Shown here one piece after another: positions 23,008 through 34,610 of a stretch of 64,000 nt of DNA. Source of the DNA: Streptomyces sp. NBC_01428. GTDB lineage: Bacteria; Actinomycetota; Actinomycetes; Streptomycetales; Streptomycetaceae. The translations under genes and the position numbers were made by a program. Below the pieces are notes generated by a model. It saw nothing but the letters and a program-made list of their open reading frames with translations. It was not told the DNA's origin and searched no databases. Numbering within the stretch: position 1 is the stretch's first letter; every line of letters begins with the position of its first letter. Where the stretch lies: positions 4,030,001 through 4,094,000 of the forward strand of contig NZ_CP109499.1 in NCBI RefSeq assembly GCF_036231965.1, written 5' to 3'.

Positions 23008-24258
23008 ATGCCTCAGTCCAGCGCCGCGTTGCGCCGAACCCTCGGTCCGGGTGACGCCGTGGTCATCGGGCTCGGCTCGATGATCGGCGCCGGGATCTTC
23101 GCCGCACTCGGTCCGGCTGCGCGGGCGGCGGGCCCCGGGCTGCTGCTCGGTCTCGCGATCGCCGCCGTCGTCGCCTACTGCAACGCGATGTCCTCGGCCC
23201 GCCTCGCCGCCCTGTACCCCGCCTCGGGAGGCACGTACGTCTACGGGCGTGAGCGGCTCGGGGCCTTCTGGGGCTATCTGGCGGGCTGGTCGTTCGTCGT
23301 CGGCAAGACGGCCTCCTGTGCTGCCATGGCGTTGACGGTGGGCGCGTACGTCTGGCCGGCGCAGGCCCACGCGGTGGGGGTCGCGGCCGTGGTCGCACTG
23401 ACCGCCGTGAACTACGGCGGCCTGCAGAAGTCGGCCTGGCTGACCCGGGTGATCGTGGCGGTGGTCCTGGGTGTCCTCGCTTCCGTGGTGGTCGGGTGTC
23501 TCGGCTCGGACGCCTCCGATGCCGGGCGGCTCGGCATCGGGTTGTCGTCCGGCCCGGGAGGCGTGCTCGAGGCGGCCGGTCTCCTGTTCTTCGCCTTCGC
23601 CGGGTACGCGCGGATCGCGACGCTCGGCGAGGAGGTGCGGGACCCGGGGCGCACCATTCCGCGCGCGATTCCGCTGGCCCTCGGCATCACTCTCGCGGTG
23701 TACGCGGCGGTCTCGGTCGCTGTCCTTTCCGTGCTCGGGCCGGGCGGGCTGGGGCGCGCGGAGGCGCCGCTCGTGGACGCCGTACGGGCGGCGGGGCTGT
23801 CCGGGCTCGTGCCGGTCGTGCGGGTGGGCGCCGCGGTGGCCGCGCTCGGCTCACTTCTCGCGCTGATCCTCGGCGTCTCGCGGACCACGCTGGCCATGGC
23901 TCGTGACCGTCATCTGCCCGGTGCTCTGGCCGCCGTGCATCCACGCTTCCAGGTCCCGCACCGGGCGGAACTGGCCGTGGGCGCGGTCGTCGCCGTGCTC
24001 GCGGCGACCGTGGACGTACGCGGGGCGATCGGCTTCTCCTCCTTCGGTGTCCTGGCCTACTACGCGGTCGCCAACGCGTCTGCCTGGACGGTGAGTTCGG
24101 CTCTCGTGTCGCGGGTCGTGCCGGTGCTGGGTCTCGTGGGGTGCCTGACGCTGGCGGTCGCCCTGCCCGTGGTGTCGGTGGTGGTGGGCGCGGGTGTGCT
24201 GGCGGTCGGGGCGGCTGTCTACGGCGTACGTCGGTGGGCGGCCTCGCTCTCGCGCTGA
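23008..24258 (+). CDS. APC superfamily amino-acid permease
   Basis: Membrane transporter of 416 residues with about 12 helices. The N-terminal GPGDAVVIGLGSMIGAGIFA is the APC discontinuous-helix motif, and EEVRDPGRTIPRAIPLALGI is the other family hallmark. The start is the ATG at 23008 (MPQSSAALRRTLGPGD). It is divergent from the GlsB-type gene, with 184 bases between. Substrate unknown, probably a neutral or cationic amino acid or polyamine. Confidence 0.88.
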   Translation: MPQSSAALRRTLGPGDAVVIGLGSMIGAGIFAALGPAARAAGPGLLLGLAIAAVVAYCNAMSSARLAALYPASGGTYVYGRERLGAFWGYLAGWSFVVGKTASCAAMALTVGAYVWPAQAHAVGVAAVVALTAVNYGGLQKSAWLTRVIVAVVLGVLASVVVGCLGSDASDAGRLGIGLSSGPGGVLEAAGLLFFAFAGYARIATLGEEVRDPGRTIPRAIPLALGITLAVYAAVSVAVLSVLGPGGLGRAEAPLVDAVRAAGLSGLVPVVRVGAAVAALGSLLALILGVSRTTLAMARDRHLPGALAAVHPRFQVPHRAELAVGAVVAVLAATVDVRGAIGFSSFGVLAYYAVANASAWTVSSALVSRVVPVLGLVGCLTLAVALPVVSVVVGAGVLAVGAAVYGVRRWAASLSR

Positions 24259-24379
24259 TCGACGCGGGCGCCGGGCGACTGCGCCTGCTTCGAGGTCGGG
24301 CTCGGCCCGAGGACGCGGTCGGCCGCCGGTGGCGTCGTCCCCGCTCCGTCGAGCGTGGTGTGCGGTACGGAGCCGTGGG

Positions 24380-24946
24380 TCAGGGCGTCCCGGCTGTTGT
24401 CGTGCGCTGTGAGAAGGCGGTCCAGGGCTGGAGGTCCCCTCCGTCGTTGGACTCCTCGTACCAACCCGTGCCGTCGAGCCATGTGCGGAGCCAGGTCGCG
24501 AGGTCCGGTGCGTCCACGTACCAGGCGTGGTCCGCCTCGTCGGCGTTCGGCTCGTACAGCAGGACGGCCCCGTCGGGGTCCTGGCAGTCCACGCACGCGT
24601 ACATGCCGCAGCCCCAGTGGGATATCGGCAGCACGCCCTCGGGCCAGGGCCACTCGGGGTCCTTGCGGCCGCTCTGCCGACTGGCCAGGTACTGCGGGAC
24701 GACGGCCGGCTCACCCGACGGCGGGCCTTCCAGGAGGGGCAACAGGCCGTATTCCGGGCCGAATCCGCCGTCCCCTATCCGCAGGTAGAGCGAGGCGAGC
24801 AGTGCGGGCAGCGGGAAGCCCAGGACGGCCTCGGCACGGGCGACCTCGGCCGTGTCCACGGGCTCGGGGAGCGAAGGCCAGCCCCAGGGACGGGTGTTGC
24901 GGGCCTCCGTGGCGACCCGTGCCAGCAACTGCTCGATTTCGGTCAT
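24380..24946 (-). CDS. SMI1/KNR4 (SUKH) family protein
   Basis: 188 residues of the SUKH superfamily, whose bacterial members are often immunity proteins for polymorphic toxins. The fold marks are VARAEAVLGFPLPALLASLY with LRIGDGGFGPEYGLLPL and the C-terminal WLRTWLDG. The start is the ATG at 24946. It lies 51 bases downstream of a barstar-domain gene on the same strand, so two immunity-type folds are paired here; no toxin gene is in the window. A housekeeping regulatory role is equally possible. Confidence 0.85.
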   Translation of the reverse strand: MTEIEQLLARVATEARNTRPWGWPSLPEPVDTAEVARAEAVLGFPLPALLASLYLRIGDGGFGPEYGLLPLLEGPPSGEPAVVPQYLASRQSGRKDPEWPWPEGVLPISHWGCGMYACVDCQDPDGAVLLYEPNADEADHAWYVDAPDLATWLRTWLDGTGWYEESNDGGDLQPWTAFSQRTTTAGTP

Positions 24947-24997
24947 GGGTTCATCATGCAGCGCGCCGCTGACAATCGGGCAGCCTGTGGACAACCC

Positions 24998-26194
24998 TCA
25001 ATCGAGACGGACATCGACCCCTTTTTCCCCCAGGAACGCGAGCAGTTCCTCGAAGGCCGGCGGGCGGTGATCGGTGGGCGGGATGCGGCCGAAGTCGGTG
25101 TGCGGGGTGGCGCCGAGACGGCTGCGGGCGACGGCCGACGCGTGCCAGACGAGGGTGAAGGGCCGTTCTGCGCCCCACCCTCCGCGCAGGCAGGCGCCGA
25201 GCGTGTCCAGGCTCCGGCCGAAGTAGCCGCCGGGGCCGTTGACCGCTTCGCCGAGCGCGCAGTGGAAGCCGGGGTGGTCGGTCATGTGGCGGCCGTCGAG
25301 GTGGAAGGTGGTTCCGGCGGGTGCGGACGGGGCGTCGCGGGGGTGGTGGTGACGGGCCGTGTCGAGCCAGCAGGAGCGGGCTTCCGGGCCGTAGCGGGCC
25401 CAGAGGCCGGGGGCGGACGGACGCCCCTCCCACCACAGGTCCCAGACCTCGGCGGCTCCGGGCGGCGGGCGCTCCGACCAGGGGTCCAGGGCGAGGTCGA
25501 CCAGGCCCCGGCCGCGCGCCGACGGGATCCAGGCCGTCACCTCCCCCTCGACGGCCTGCTGGACCGTGCTGCCGTGGAGGTCGAGGCGCAGCAACTGGCC
25601 GTGGCCCAGGTCCTCGTCCCCGGCGTCCAGAGCGACGCGGAGGGCGCCGCCCGGCGAGCAGCCGAGCAGTCGTATCGGCGCTTCCGCCGGCTCGGGACCG
25701 AGGCGGATGTGAGCGAGGTCCCGGCACGTTCCCCAGGGCTCCTCCTCGGCGCCGAGGAGGAGGTAGCCGGGTGAGAGGGGCGGCCGTCGGGGGCTCTCCG
25801 TGGCGTTCTCCGCGGACTCGGACGCCTCGACGGTGATGTCGACCAAAGACGGATCGTCGGCGCGGGGGCGGTCGCCGAGAACGCGGACGTCCTCCAGGCA
25901 CCAGGTCCAGGAGTCGGCACGCTCGCCCGTTCGGTCGAGGCTCTCCAGGCGGAGGGTGCCGAGCGGGGCGGTACGGCGCGCACGCGCGTGGGGGAGGGCT
26001 TTCCTCAGGTCGCCCTGGGGTGCGCATCCCAGCAGTTCGTACGTCCGGCGGGAGGGCGGGGGCGGGGCGCCGAAGAGGCCCTCGGCGTCGGCGCACAGCG
26101 CCCAGGGCTCGCCCGGAGCCTCCGTGCCGCACGGTGCGGCCTCGGCCTCGTACGGCACCAGCCGGTACTTCGGCGGCTCCTCCCCCGTGGTCAT
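24998..26194 (-). CDS. Barstar-domain protein with duplicated N-terminal domain
   Basis: 398 residues. The C-terminal 90 or so form a barstar (RNase-inhibitor) domain: TTFHLDGRHMTDHPGFHCAL, GEAVNGPGGYFGRSLDTLGA, CLRGGWG and FEELLAFLGEKGVDVRL. The first 280 residues contain two copies of an unrecognised module: YRLVPYEAE with ELLGCAPQGDLRKAL, and YLLLGAEEE with RLLGCSPGGALRVAL, each followed by an LxxLRLxxL-type strand. The barstar fold suggests inhibition of a nuclease, but the large N-terminal part has no assigned role. It is next to YccF/HtpX and SUKH genes on the same strand. Confidence 0.83.
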   Translation of the reverse strand: MTTGEEPPKYRLVPYEAEAAPCGTEAPGEPWALCADAEGLFGAPPPPSRRTYELLGCAPQGDLRKALPHARARRTAPLGTLRLESLDRTGERADSWTWCLEDVRVLGDRPRADDPSLVDITVEASESAENATESPRRPPLSPGYLLLGAEEEPWGTCRDLAHIRLGPEPAEAPIRLLGCSPGGALRVALDAGDEDLGHGQLLRLDLHGSTVQQAVEGEVTAWIPSARGRGLVDLALDPWSERPPPGAAEVWDLWWEGRPSAPGLWARYGPEARSCWLDTARHHHPRDAPSAPAGTTFHLDGRHMTDHPGFHCALGEAVNGPGGYFGRSLDTLGACLRGGWGAERPFTLVWHASAVARSRLGATPHTDFGRIPPTDHRPPAFEELLAFLGEKGVDVRLD

Positions 26195-26197
26195 GCG

Positions 26198-26590
26198 CTA
26201 GCGCGCCGCGAACGGCTCGTCCGTGCGCACGATCTCGCGGCCCAGGGGGAACAGCGAGACCGGGATGAGCTTGAAGTTGGCGATGCCGAACGGGATGCCG
26301 ATGATCGTGAGACACATGGCGATGCCCGTCACGATGTGGGTCAGGGCCAGCCACCAGCCGGCGAGGACCAGCCACAGGACGTTGCCCACGCAGGACGGGG
26401 CGCCCGCGTCATGGCGCTCCACCGTCGTATAGCCGAACGGCCACAACGCGTAGATGCCGATGCGGAAGGCGGCAATGCCGAACGGGATGCCGATGATGGT
26501 GATGCAGAGGATGACGCCCGCGGCCAGGTACCCGAGGAACAGCCAGAAGCCGCTCAGGATCAGCCAGATGACGTTCAGAATCGTTCTCAT
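26198..26590 (-). CDS. yccF: YccF family inner-membrane protein
   Basis: 130 residues with internal duplication: LCITIIGIPFGIAAFRIGIY in the first half and CLTIIGIPFGIANFKLIPV in the second, each after a hydrophobic helix. This is the YccF domain, whose function is unknown. Its ATG (26590) overlaps the htpX stop by four bases, implying translational coupling with the membrane protease; the barstar gene follows after three bases. Confidence 0.92.
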   Translation of the reverse strand: MRTILNVIWLILSGFWLFLGYLAAGVILCITIIGIPFGIAAFRIGIYALWPFGYTTVERHDAGAPSCVGNVLWLVLAGWWLALTHIVTGIAMCLTIIGIPFGIANFKLIPVSLFPLGREIVRTDEPFAAR

Positions 26591-27450
26591 TGCTGTCGAC
26601 CTGCCATCTGCTCGAGCCGGGCGATGCGCTCCGCCATCGGCGGATGCGTCGAGAACATCTTGGACATTCCCTGTCCCGGGCGGAATGGGTTCGCGATCAT
26701 CATGTGGCTCGCGGTCTCGATGCGCGGCTCGGGAGGCAGGGGCAGCTGCTTGGTGCCGGCGTCGAGCTTGCGCAGCGCGCTCGCGAGGGCGAGGGGGTCG
26801 CCGGTGAGCTGGGCGCCGGACGCGTCCGCCTCGTACTCCCTGGAGCGGCTGATGGCGAGCTGGATGAGGGAGGCGGCGAGCGGTCCCAGAATCATGACCA
26901 GGAGCATGCCGAGGATGCCGGGGCCGTCGTCGTCGTTGGAGCGGCCGATCGGGATCAGCCAGGCGAAATTGACGAGGAACATGATCACGGAGGCGAGAGC
27001 ACCGGCCACGGACGAGATCAGGATGTCGCGGTTGTAGACGTGACTGAGCTCGTGGCCGATGACGCCGCGCAGCTCGCGCTCGTCCAGGATCCGCAGGATC
27101 CCCTCGGTGCAGCACACGGCCGCGTTGCGCGGGTTGCGGCCCGTCGCGAAGGCGTTCGGCGCTTCCGTCGGCGAGATGTACAGCCGCGGCATGGGCTGGC
27201 GGGCCTGCGTGGAGAGGTCGCGGACCATGCGGTACAGGGCGGGGGCCTCGAACTCGCTCACCGGGCGTGCCCGCATCGCGCGCAGGGCCAGCTTGTCGCT
27301 GTTCCAGTAGGCGTACGCGTTCGTCCCGAGCGCGATGACCAGCGCGACGATCAGGCCGGTCCGCCCGAAGAAGCTGCCGATGACGATGATGAGTGCGGAC
27401 AGTCCCCCGAGGAGTACGGCTGTCCTGAGCCCGTTGTGCCGGCGGTGCAC
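26587..27450 (-). CDS. htpX: Membrane zinc protease HtpX
   Basis: M48 family metalloprotease that removes damaged membrane proteins. 287 residues: two N-terminal helices, the zinc motif GVIGHELSHVYNRDI (HELSH at 133-137), two further helices, and the third ligand in SRSREYEADASG. It ends with TASHMMIANPF and a THPPMAERI motif. An upstream frame to 27540 exists, but the GTG at 27450 has a perfect GGAGGG site six bases before it, so I start there. It heads a short run with yccF. Confidence 0.95.
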   Translation of the reverse strand: MHRRHNGLRTAVLLGGLSALIIVIGSFFGRTGLIVALVIALGTNAYAYWNSDKLALRAMRARPVSEFEAPALYRMVRDLSTQARQPMPRLYISPTEAPNAFATGRNPRNAAVCCTEGILRILDERELRGVIGHELSHVYNRDILISSVAGALASVIMFLVNFAWLIPIGRSNDDDGPGILGMLLVMILGPLAASLIQLAISRSREYEADASGAQLTGDPLALASALRKLDAGTKQLPLPPEPRIETASHMMIANPFRPGQGMSKMFSTHPPMAERIARLEQMAGRQQ

Positions 27451-27712
27451 GGTACGCCCTCCAAGTGGTGCGGCAGGGGAACCCTTTGCTTGCTTACTGC
27501 TCTGCTTCCACTCTTCAGTGGACCCTCCCGTACTGGTCAACGCCAGACGGGAGGGTCTAGTTCCCTTGTGCGCGCGGCCCGGCGGGTGGGCCGTGCGGGT
27601 GATCCGGGCGGTGCTCCACGCGCGCGTGGAGCGTGCGGAGGGGCCGGGAACGGGGTCGGATCGGGCCGGGAGCGGCGTCCGGTCGGGGCGGTCGGACCGC
27701 CGGTCTCCGGTT

Positions 27713-29212
27713 CTAGAAGAGGCCCGTCTCCGAGAAGCGCAGGATCAGCTGGGGCGCACCGGAAAGGGCGACGCCCAGTACGGCCGTCAGAGCGATCGCG
27801 GCCGTCAGCGGGGCGGGGACGCGGTGGGTGCCCGCCTCGCCCTCGGGGGCGCGGAAGAGGAGCGTCGTCCACTGGAGGTAGTAGAAGAGGGCGATCACCA
27901 CGTTGACGGCCATGACGACGGCCAGCCAGCCGAGCCCGGCGTCGACGACCGCCGAGAAGACGGTCACCTTGGCGAAGAGGCCGATGATGCCCGGCGGCAG
28001 ACCGGCGAGGCAGAGCAGGAAGAAGCCGAGCACCAGCGCGGAGAGCGGGTTCCTCGCGTAGAGGCCGCGGTAGTCGCTGATGCGGTTGAGCGGGCTCGTA
28101 CGGGCCACCAGGGCGGCGACGGCGAAGGCGCCGAGGTTCACGGCGGCGTACATGAGGGCGTAGGCCACCGTGGAGCCGATGGCCTTCTGCGCGTCCTTGG
28201 AGTAGGCGGCGGACGCGATCGGCACCAGGAGGTAGCCGGCCTGTCCGACGGAGGACCAGGCGAGCAGCCGGACCGCGCTGTACGCGCGCGTGGAGCGCTG
28301 CCGCAGGGCGCCGACGTTGCCGACCGTCATGGTGAGGGCGGCGAGTGCGGCCAGCGCCGGGCCCCAGACGTCGGCGTACGACGGGAACGCGATGACGGTG
28401 ACGAGGATCAGCCCGGAGAAGCCGACCGCCTTGCCGACGACGGACAGGTAGGCGGCGATCGGCAGCGGCGCCCCCACGTAGGTGTCGGGCACCCAGAAGT
28501 GGAAGGGCACCGCGGCCGTCTTGAAGGCGAAGCCGACGAGGGTGAGGACGACGCCCGTCTGGGCGAGGGTGTGGAACTGCCCGTCGACGTGCTGGATCCG
28601 GTCGGCGATCCGGGTGAGGTGGAGGGTGCCCGTCGTGGCGTAGACGAAGCTGACGCCCATCAGGCTGACCGCGGTCGCGGTGACCGACGACAGGAAGAAC
28701 TTCAGGGCCGCTTCCGAGGACTTCCTGTCACCCCGCCGGATGCCGACGAGGGCGAAGGCGGGCAGGGAGGCGACCTCCAGGGCGACGATGAGAGTGGCGA
28801 GGTCGCGGGAGGCGGGGAGCAGGGCGGCGCCCGCGGCCGAGGAGAGCAGCAGGAACCAGTACTCCCCTTCGGGGAGTTCCTTGTCGGCGTCCTTGAGGGC
28901 GGTGACCGAGAGCAGGGCCGCGAGGAGCGCGCCGCCGAGGACCAGGAGCTGGACGACCAGGGTGAAGCGGTCCGCGACGTAGCTGCAGGCGTCCGCGTCA
29001 CCGGTCAGGCAGAACGTGGCCCGGTCCCCGTCGAGGAGGGGCAGCAGCAGCAGCGCGGACGCGGCGAGGCCCGCCACCGAGACCCAGCCCAGTACGGCCT
29101 TGCGGGCTTCACCGATGACGAGGTCGGCGACGAGCACGACGAGTCCGACGACCGCCGCGAGGGTGGGCGGCGCGATGGCGAGCCAGTCGACGGACTGGAC
29201 CAGGGAACTCAT
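27713..29212 (-). CDS. nuoN: NADH-quinone oxidoreductase subunit N (second nuo cluster)
   Basis: Proton-pumping membrane subunit of complex I, 499 residues and about 14 helices. Markers: YSAVRLLAWSSVGQAGYLLV, FHFWVPDTYVGAPLPIAAYL and the Lys-bearing central helix. Its ATG overlaps the nuoM stop by four bases. It is last in the operon. Shorter than many NuoN proteins but intact. Confidence 0.93.
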   Translation of the reverse strand: MSSLVQSVDWLAIAPPTLAAVVGLVVLVADLVIGEARKAVLGWVSVAGLAASALLLLPLLDGDRATFCLTGDADACSYVADRFTLVVQLLVLGGALLAALLSVTALKDADKELPEGEYWFLLLSSAAGAALLPASRDLATLIVALEVASLPAFALVGIRRGDRKSSEAALKFFLSSVTATAVSLMGVSFVYATTGTLHLTRIADRIQHVDGQFHTLAQTGVVLTLVGFAFKTAAVPFHFWVPDTYVGAPLPIAAYLSVVGKAVGFSGLILVTVIAFPSYADVWGPALAALAALTMTVGNVGALRQRSTRAYSAVRLLAWSSVGQAGYLLVPIASAAYSKDAQKAIGSTVAYALMYAAVNLGAFAVAALVARTSPLNRISDYRGLYARNPLSALVLGFFLLCLAGLPPGIIGLFAKVTVFSAVVDAGLGWLAVVMAVNVVIALFYYLQWTTLLFRAPEGEAGTHRVPAPLTAAIALTAVLGVALSGAPQLILRFSETGLF

Positions 29213-30783
29213 CGGGTGCCTCCTGCGAGGAGCTGCTGTACGGCCGGGTCGGTCAGGCCGAGGAGGGCCCGGGGCCACAGGCCGGCGACGACGGTGAGGG
29301 CGACGAGCGGCGTCCAGGCGGCGAACTCGTAGGTCTGCACGTCGGCGAGTTTCGGCGCCTCCTGGGAGACCGGGCCCATACAGACGCGGCGCACCACGAC
29401 GAGCATGTACGCGGCGGTGAGCAGGGTGCCGAACGCGGCGATCGCCATGAACGTCAGATAGGCGGGCCTGCTGAGGGCCTCGGCGGGCTTGAACGCGCCG
29501 AACAGCGCCAGCATCTCGCCCCAGAATCCGGCGAGGCCTGGCAGCCCGAGCGAGGCGACGGCGGCGAACGCGAGCAGGCCGCCGAGGCGCGGGGCCTTGC
29601 CGTACAGCGCGGCGCCGGTCCGGTCGGCGAGGGTGTCGAGGTCGGTGGTGCCCGTGCGGTCCTTCAGCGCCCCGACCAGGAAGAAGAGGAGGCCGGTGAT
29701 GAGGCCGTGGGCGATGTTGGCGAACAGCGCGCCGTTCACGCCGGTCGGCGTCATGGTCGAGATGCCGAGCAGGACGAAGCCCATGTGGCCGACGGAGGAG
29801 TAGGCGATGAGCCGCTTGAGGTCGCCCTTCGCACCCTGCTTGGCGAGGGCCAGACAGGCCAGCGAACCGTAGATGATCCCGACCACGGCGAGCGCGGCGA
29901 GGTAGGGGGCGAAGGTGCGGAAGCCGTCCGGGGTGATGGGCAGCAGGATCCGCACGAACCCGTACGTGCCCATCTTCAGCATGACGCCGGCCAGCAGGAC
30001 CGAGCCGACGGTCGGCGCGGCGGTGTGGGCGTCCGGCAGCCAGCTGTGCAGCGGCCACATCGGCGTCTTGACCGCGAGCCCGATCCCGATCGCCAGAACG
30101 GCGATGACCTGCACGGATGTGCTCAGCGACCGGCCGTTGTCAGTGGCGAGTGCCACCATGTCGAATGTGCCCGCCCTGATTCCGATCAGGAGCAGGCCGA
30201 GCAGCATGACGACCGAGCCGAGCAGGGTGTAGAGGATGAACTTCCAGGCCGCGGCCTGACGTTGGGCACCTCCCCACCGTGCGATGAGGAAGTACATCGG
30301 GATGAGCACCATCTCGAACGCGAGGAAGAACAGCAGCAGGTCGAGGACGGCGAAGGTCGCGAGGGTGCCGGCCTCGAGGACGAGCAGCAGCGCGACGAAT
30401 GCCTTCGGGGTCGGGCCCGCGGGCATCTTGAAGTAGGAGTACAGCGCGCAGAGGAAGGTCAGCAGCGCGGTCAGCACCAGAAGGGGGAGGGAGATGCCGT
30501 CGATGCCGAGGTGGATCCGCACGTCGAGTGCGGGGATCCAGCTGATGTCCGTCGTGGCCTGCATCTTCGACGGGTGGTCGTGGTCGAAGCCGAGCGCGAG
30601 GACGATCGCGGCGATGAGGACGACACCGGTGACGACGACGCCGTGCCGCAGCACCGCCTGCTCGGGCGACTTCCCCTTCAGTCCGGGCGGGGCCGGCAGC
30701 AGGGCCGCGGCGGCCCCGATGAGCGGCCCGACGACGATCAACGCGAGAAGAAGCTGCATCACGGACTCACTGATATCGATCAC
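29209..30783 (-). CDS. nuoM: NADH-quinone oxidoreductase subunit M
   Basis: Antiporter-like subunit of complex I, 524 residues. PMWPLHSWLPDAHTAAPTVG and LKRLIAYSSVGHMGFVLLGI are the Mrp/NuoM motifs, and the lysine and glutamate of the proton channel lie in these helices. Fourteen helices are predicted. It follows nuoL by six bases and overlaps nuoN. Confidence 0.95.
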   Translation of the reverse strand: MIDISESVMQLLLALIVVGPLIGAAAALLPAPPGLKGKSPEQAVLRHGVVVTGVVLIAAIVLALGFDHDHPSKMQATTDISWIPALDVRIHLGIDGISLPLLVLTALLTFLCALYSYFKMPAGPTPKAFVALLLVLEAGTLATFAVLDLLLFFLAFEMVLIPMYFLIARWGGAQRQAAAWKFILYTLLGSVVMLLGLLLIGIRAGTFDMVALATDNGRSLSTSVQVIAVLAIGIGLAVKTPMWPLHSWLPDAHTAAPTVGSVLLAGVMLKMGTYGFVRILLPITPDGFRTFAPYLAALAVVGIIYGSLACLALAKQGAKGDLKRLIAYSSVGHMGFVLLGISTMTPTGVNGALFANIAHGLITGLLFFLVGALKDRTGTTDLDTLADRTGAALYGKAPRLGGLLAFAAVASLGLPGLAGFWGEMLALFGAFKPAEALSRPAYLTFMAIAAFGTLLTAAYMLVVVRRVCMGPVSQEAPKLADVQTYEFAAWTPLVALTVVAGLWPRALLGLTDPAVQQLLAGGTR

Positions 30784-30789
30784 GCCTGC

Positions 30790-32777
<1,988 letters not shown>

Positions 32778-32781
<4 letters not shown>

Positions 32782-33158
32782 GCGGTGGCCTCAGCCTTCT
32801 CGGCCACGGGGGCGTCGCTGTCGGGGTCGTCGGGGCCGTGGCCCTCGGCGGTGTCGCGGAGCTTGTCGATGTCCGAGGTGCCGCGGTTGCGGTACACGGA
32901 CAGGACGATCGCGAGGCCGATGCCGATCTCGGCGGCGGCGATGGCGATGGTGAACAGGGTGAGGGCCTGGCCGGAGTGCAGGGTGTCTCGGGCCGCCTTG
33001 GACAACCACACGTCGAAGGCGACGAGGTTCAGGTTGACGGCGTTGAGCATGAGCTCGACCGACATGAGGACCAGGATCGCGTTGCGCCGCGCGAGGACTC
33101 CGTACAGACCGGTGCCGAACAGGAGGGCTGCCAGCACGGCGGGATAGGCGAGGTGCAT
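32778..33158 (-). CDS. nuoK: NADH-quinone oxidoreductase subunit K
   Basis: Small three-helix membrane subunit, 126 residues. SVELMLNAVNLNLVAF carries the conserved Glu, and IAAAEIGIGLAIVLSVYRNR the second one. The last 25 residues are an acidic tail not needed by other NuoK. Its ATG shares one base with the nuoJ stop (TGATG). Confidence 0.95.
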
Positions 33159-33838
33159 CAGCGGGCCCCCTGCTTGTCTTCGTGTTCCGTGCCGTTGCGG
33201 CCGCCCGGGACACGCGGGCCGGCCGTCGCGCCCGTGCCCGTGCCGGCGTTCGCCTCCGTCTTCGCCTTGCGGGAGAGCACGATCGCGCCGACCAGGGCGG
33301 CGAGGAGGAGGACGGAGAGGGCTTCGAAGGGGAGGACCCAGTTCTGGAAGAGGCTCGCGCCGGTGACCTCGGTGGAGCCGGCGGCGGGACCGTTCAGGTC
33401 GACCCAGGTCGTGCGGAAGGCGTCGACGACGACCCAGACGAGGGCGCCGGTCGCGGCGACGGCGACGGTGAGGGCCGCCCAGCGGTTGCCCGAGTCGGCG
33501 TCCGGGGAGCGCCCGATGGGGGCCTTGGTGAGCATCAGGCCGAAGAGGAGGAGGACGACGACGGAACCGACGTAGATGAGGACCTGCACCCAGGCGATGA
33601 ACTCGGCCGTCAGCAGCAGGTACTCGACGGCCAGACCGCCGAGCGCCACGACCAGCCAGAGGGCGGCGTGCACCAGCTGCTTGGTGGTGACGGAGACGAG
33701 CGCGGCGCCGAAGGTGACCAGGCCGACGAGGACGAAGGCGATCTCGACACCCGTCGGGGACAGGAAGCCGTGATGTCCGGCGGCGACGGTGGTGGTCGCG
33801 CGGGCCGCCACCGTGGCGGTGGCTGCTGCGAAGGTCAC
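33158..33838 (-). CDS. nuoJ: NADH-quinone oxidoreductase subunit J
   Basis: Membrane subunit of 226 residues with five helices. GVEIAFVLVGLVTFGAALVS, HAALWLVVALGGLAVEYLLL and EFIAWVQVLIYVGSVVVLLL are typical, the last being the pi-bulge helix. Overlaps nuoI by four bases and nuoK by one. Confidence 0.94.
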   Translation of the reverse strand: MTFAAATATVAARATTTVAAGHHGFLSPTGVEIAFVLVGLVTFGAALVSVTTKQLVHAALWLVVALGGLAVEYLLLTAEFIAWVQVLIYVGSVVVLLLFGLMLTKAPIGRSPDADSGNRWAALTVAVAATGALVWVVVDAFRTTWVDLNGPAAGSTEVTGASLFQNWVLPFEALSVLLLAALVGAIVLSRKAKTEANAGTGTGATAGPRVPGGRNGTEHEDKQGAR

Positions 33839-34608
33839 GACTGGCCCTCCTGAGGACCGGAGGGCGGTGCGGCCGGGGGCTCAGGTCGTCCGGGCGGGGC
33901 GGTCGGCTCACCGGGAGCGGCCGCCTGACCGCCCTCGGCGGGATCGGCCTGAGCAGGGTCGCCCTGCGCGGGATCGGCCTGCGCTGCCCCCGCCTCCGTC
34001 TGTGCCGCCTTCGTCCCTGCTGCCTTCGTCTCTGCTGCCTTCGCCTGCGCCGCCTCTGCTTCCGCTGCCTCCGCGCGCGCCGCTTGTTCGGCGGCGAGTT
34101 TGTCGGCGGTCTTGCGGGCGGCGGCGATCTCCTTGGGTTCCTCGGCGGCGGGGTCGAGGGCCGGCGGGGCCGGGACGGTCCACATCCACTCGCGGAGCTT
34201 GTCGCGTTCGTGGGTGAGTTCGTGGATGTCGGTCTCCGCGTACTCGAACTCCGGGGACCAGAACAGCGCGTCGAAAGGACAGACCTCGATGCAGATACCG
34301 CAGTACATGCACAGGGAGAAGTCGATGGCGAAGCGGTCGAGGACGTTGCGGCTGCGCTCGCGGCCACCGGGGGCGGCGGGCGGCACCGTCTCCTTGTGGG
34401 AGTCGATGTAGATGCACCAGTCCGGGCACTCGCGGGCGCACAGCATGCAGACCGTGCAGTTCTCCTCGAAAAGGCCGATGACACCGCGGGTGCGGGGCGG
34501 GAGTTCGGGCTGGGCGTCGGGGTACTGCGCGGTGACGGTCTTCTTCGTCATCGTGCGGAGGGTGACGGCCAGACCCTTGGCGAGGCCGGAGCCGGGGACA
34601 GGAGCCAT
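33835..34608 (-). CDS. nuoI: NADH-quinone oxidoreductase subunit I, with Ala/Pro-rich tail
   Basis: Ferredoxin-like subunit carrying the two [4Fe-4S] clusters that pass electrons to NuoB. 257 residues. Cys 51, 54, 57, 61 (CTVCMLCARECP) and 100, 103, 106, 110 (CMYCGICIEVCP) are all present. From about residue 150 the protein continues as a 105-residue Ala/Glu/Pro/Gln-rich low-complexity tail that typical NuoI lacks. The start is the ATG at 34608, two bases after the nuoH stop. Confidence 0.95.
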   Translation of the reverse strand: MAPVPGSGLAKGLAVTLRTMTKKTVTAQYPDAQPELPPRTRGVIGLFEENCTVCMLCARECPDWCIYIDSHKETVPPAAPGGRERSRNVLDRFAIDFSLCMYCGICIEVCPFDALFWSPEFEYAETDIHELTHERDKLREWMWTVPAPPALDPAAEEPKEIAAARKTADKLAAEQAARAEAAEAEAAQAKAAETKAAGTKAAQTEAGAAQADPAQGDPAQADPAEGGQAAAPGEPTAPPGRPEPPAAPPSGPQEGQS

Positions 34609-34610
34609 GG

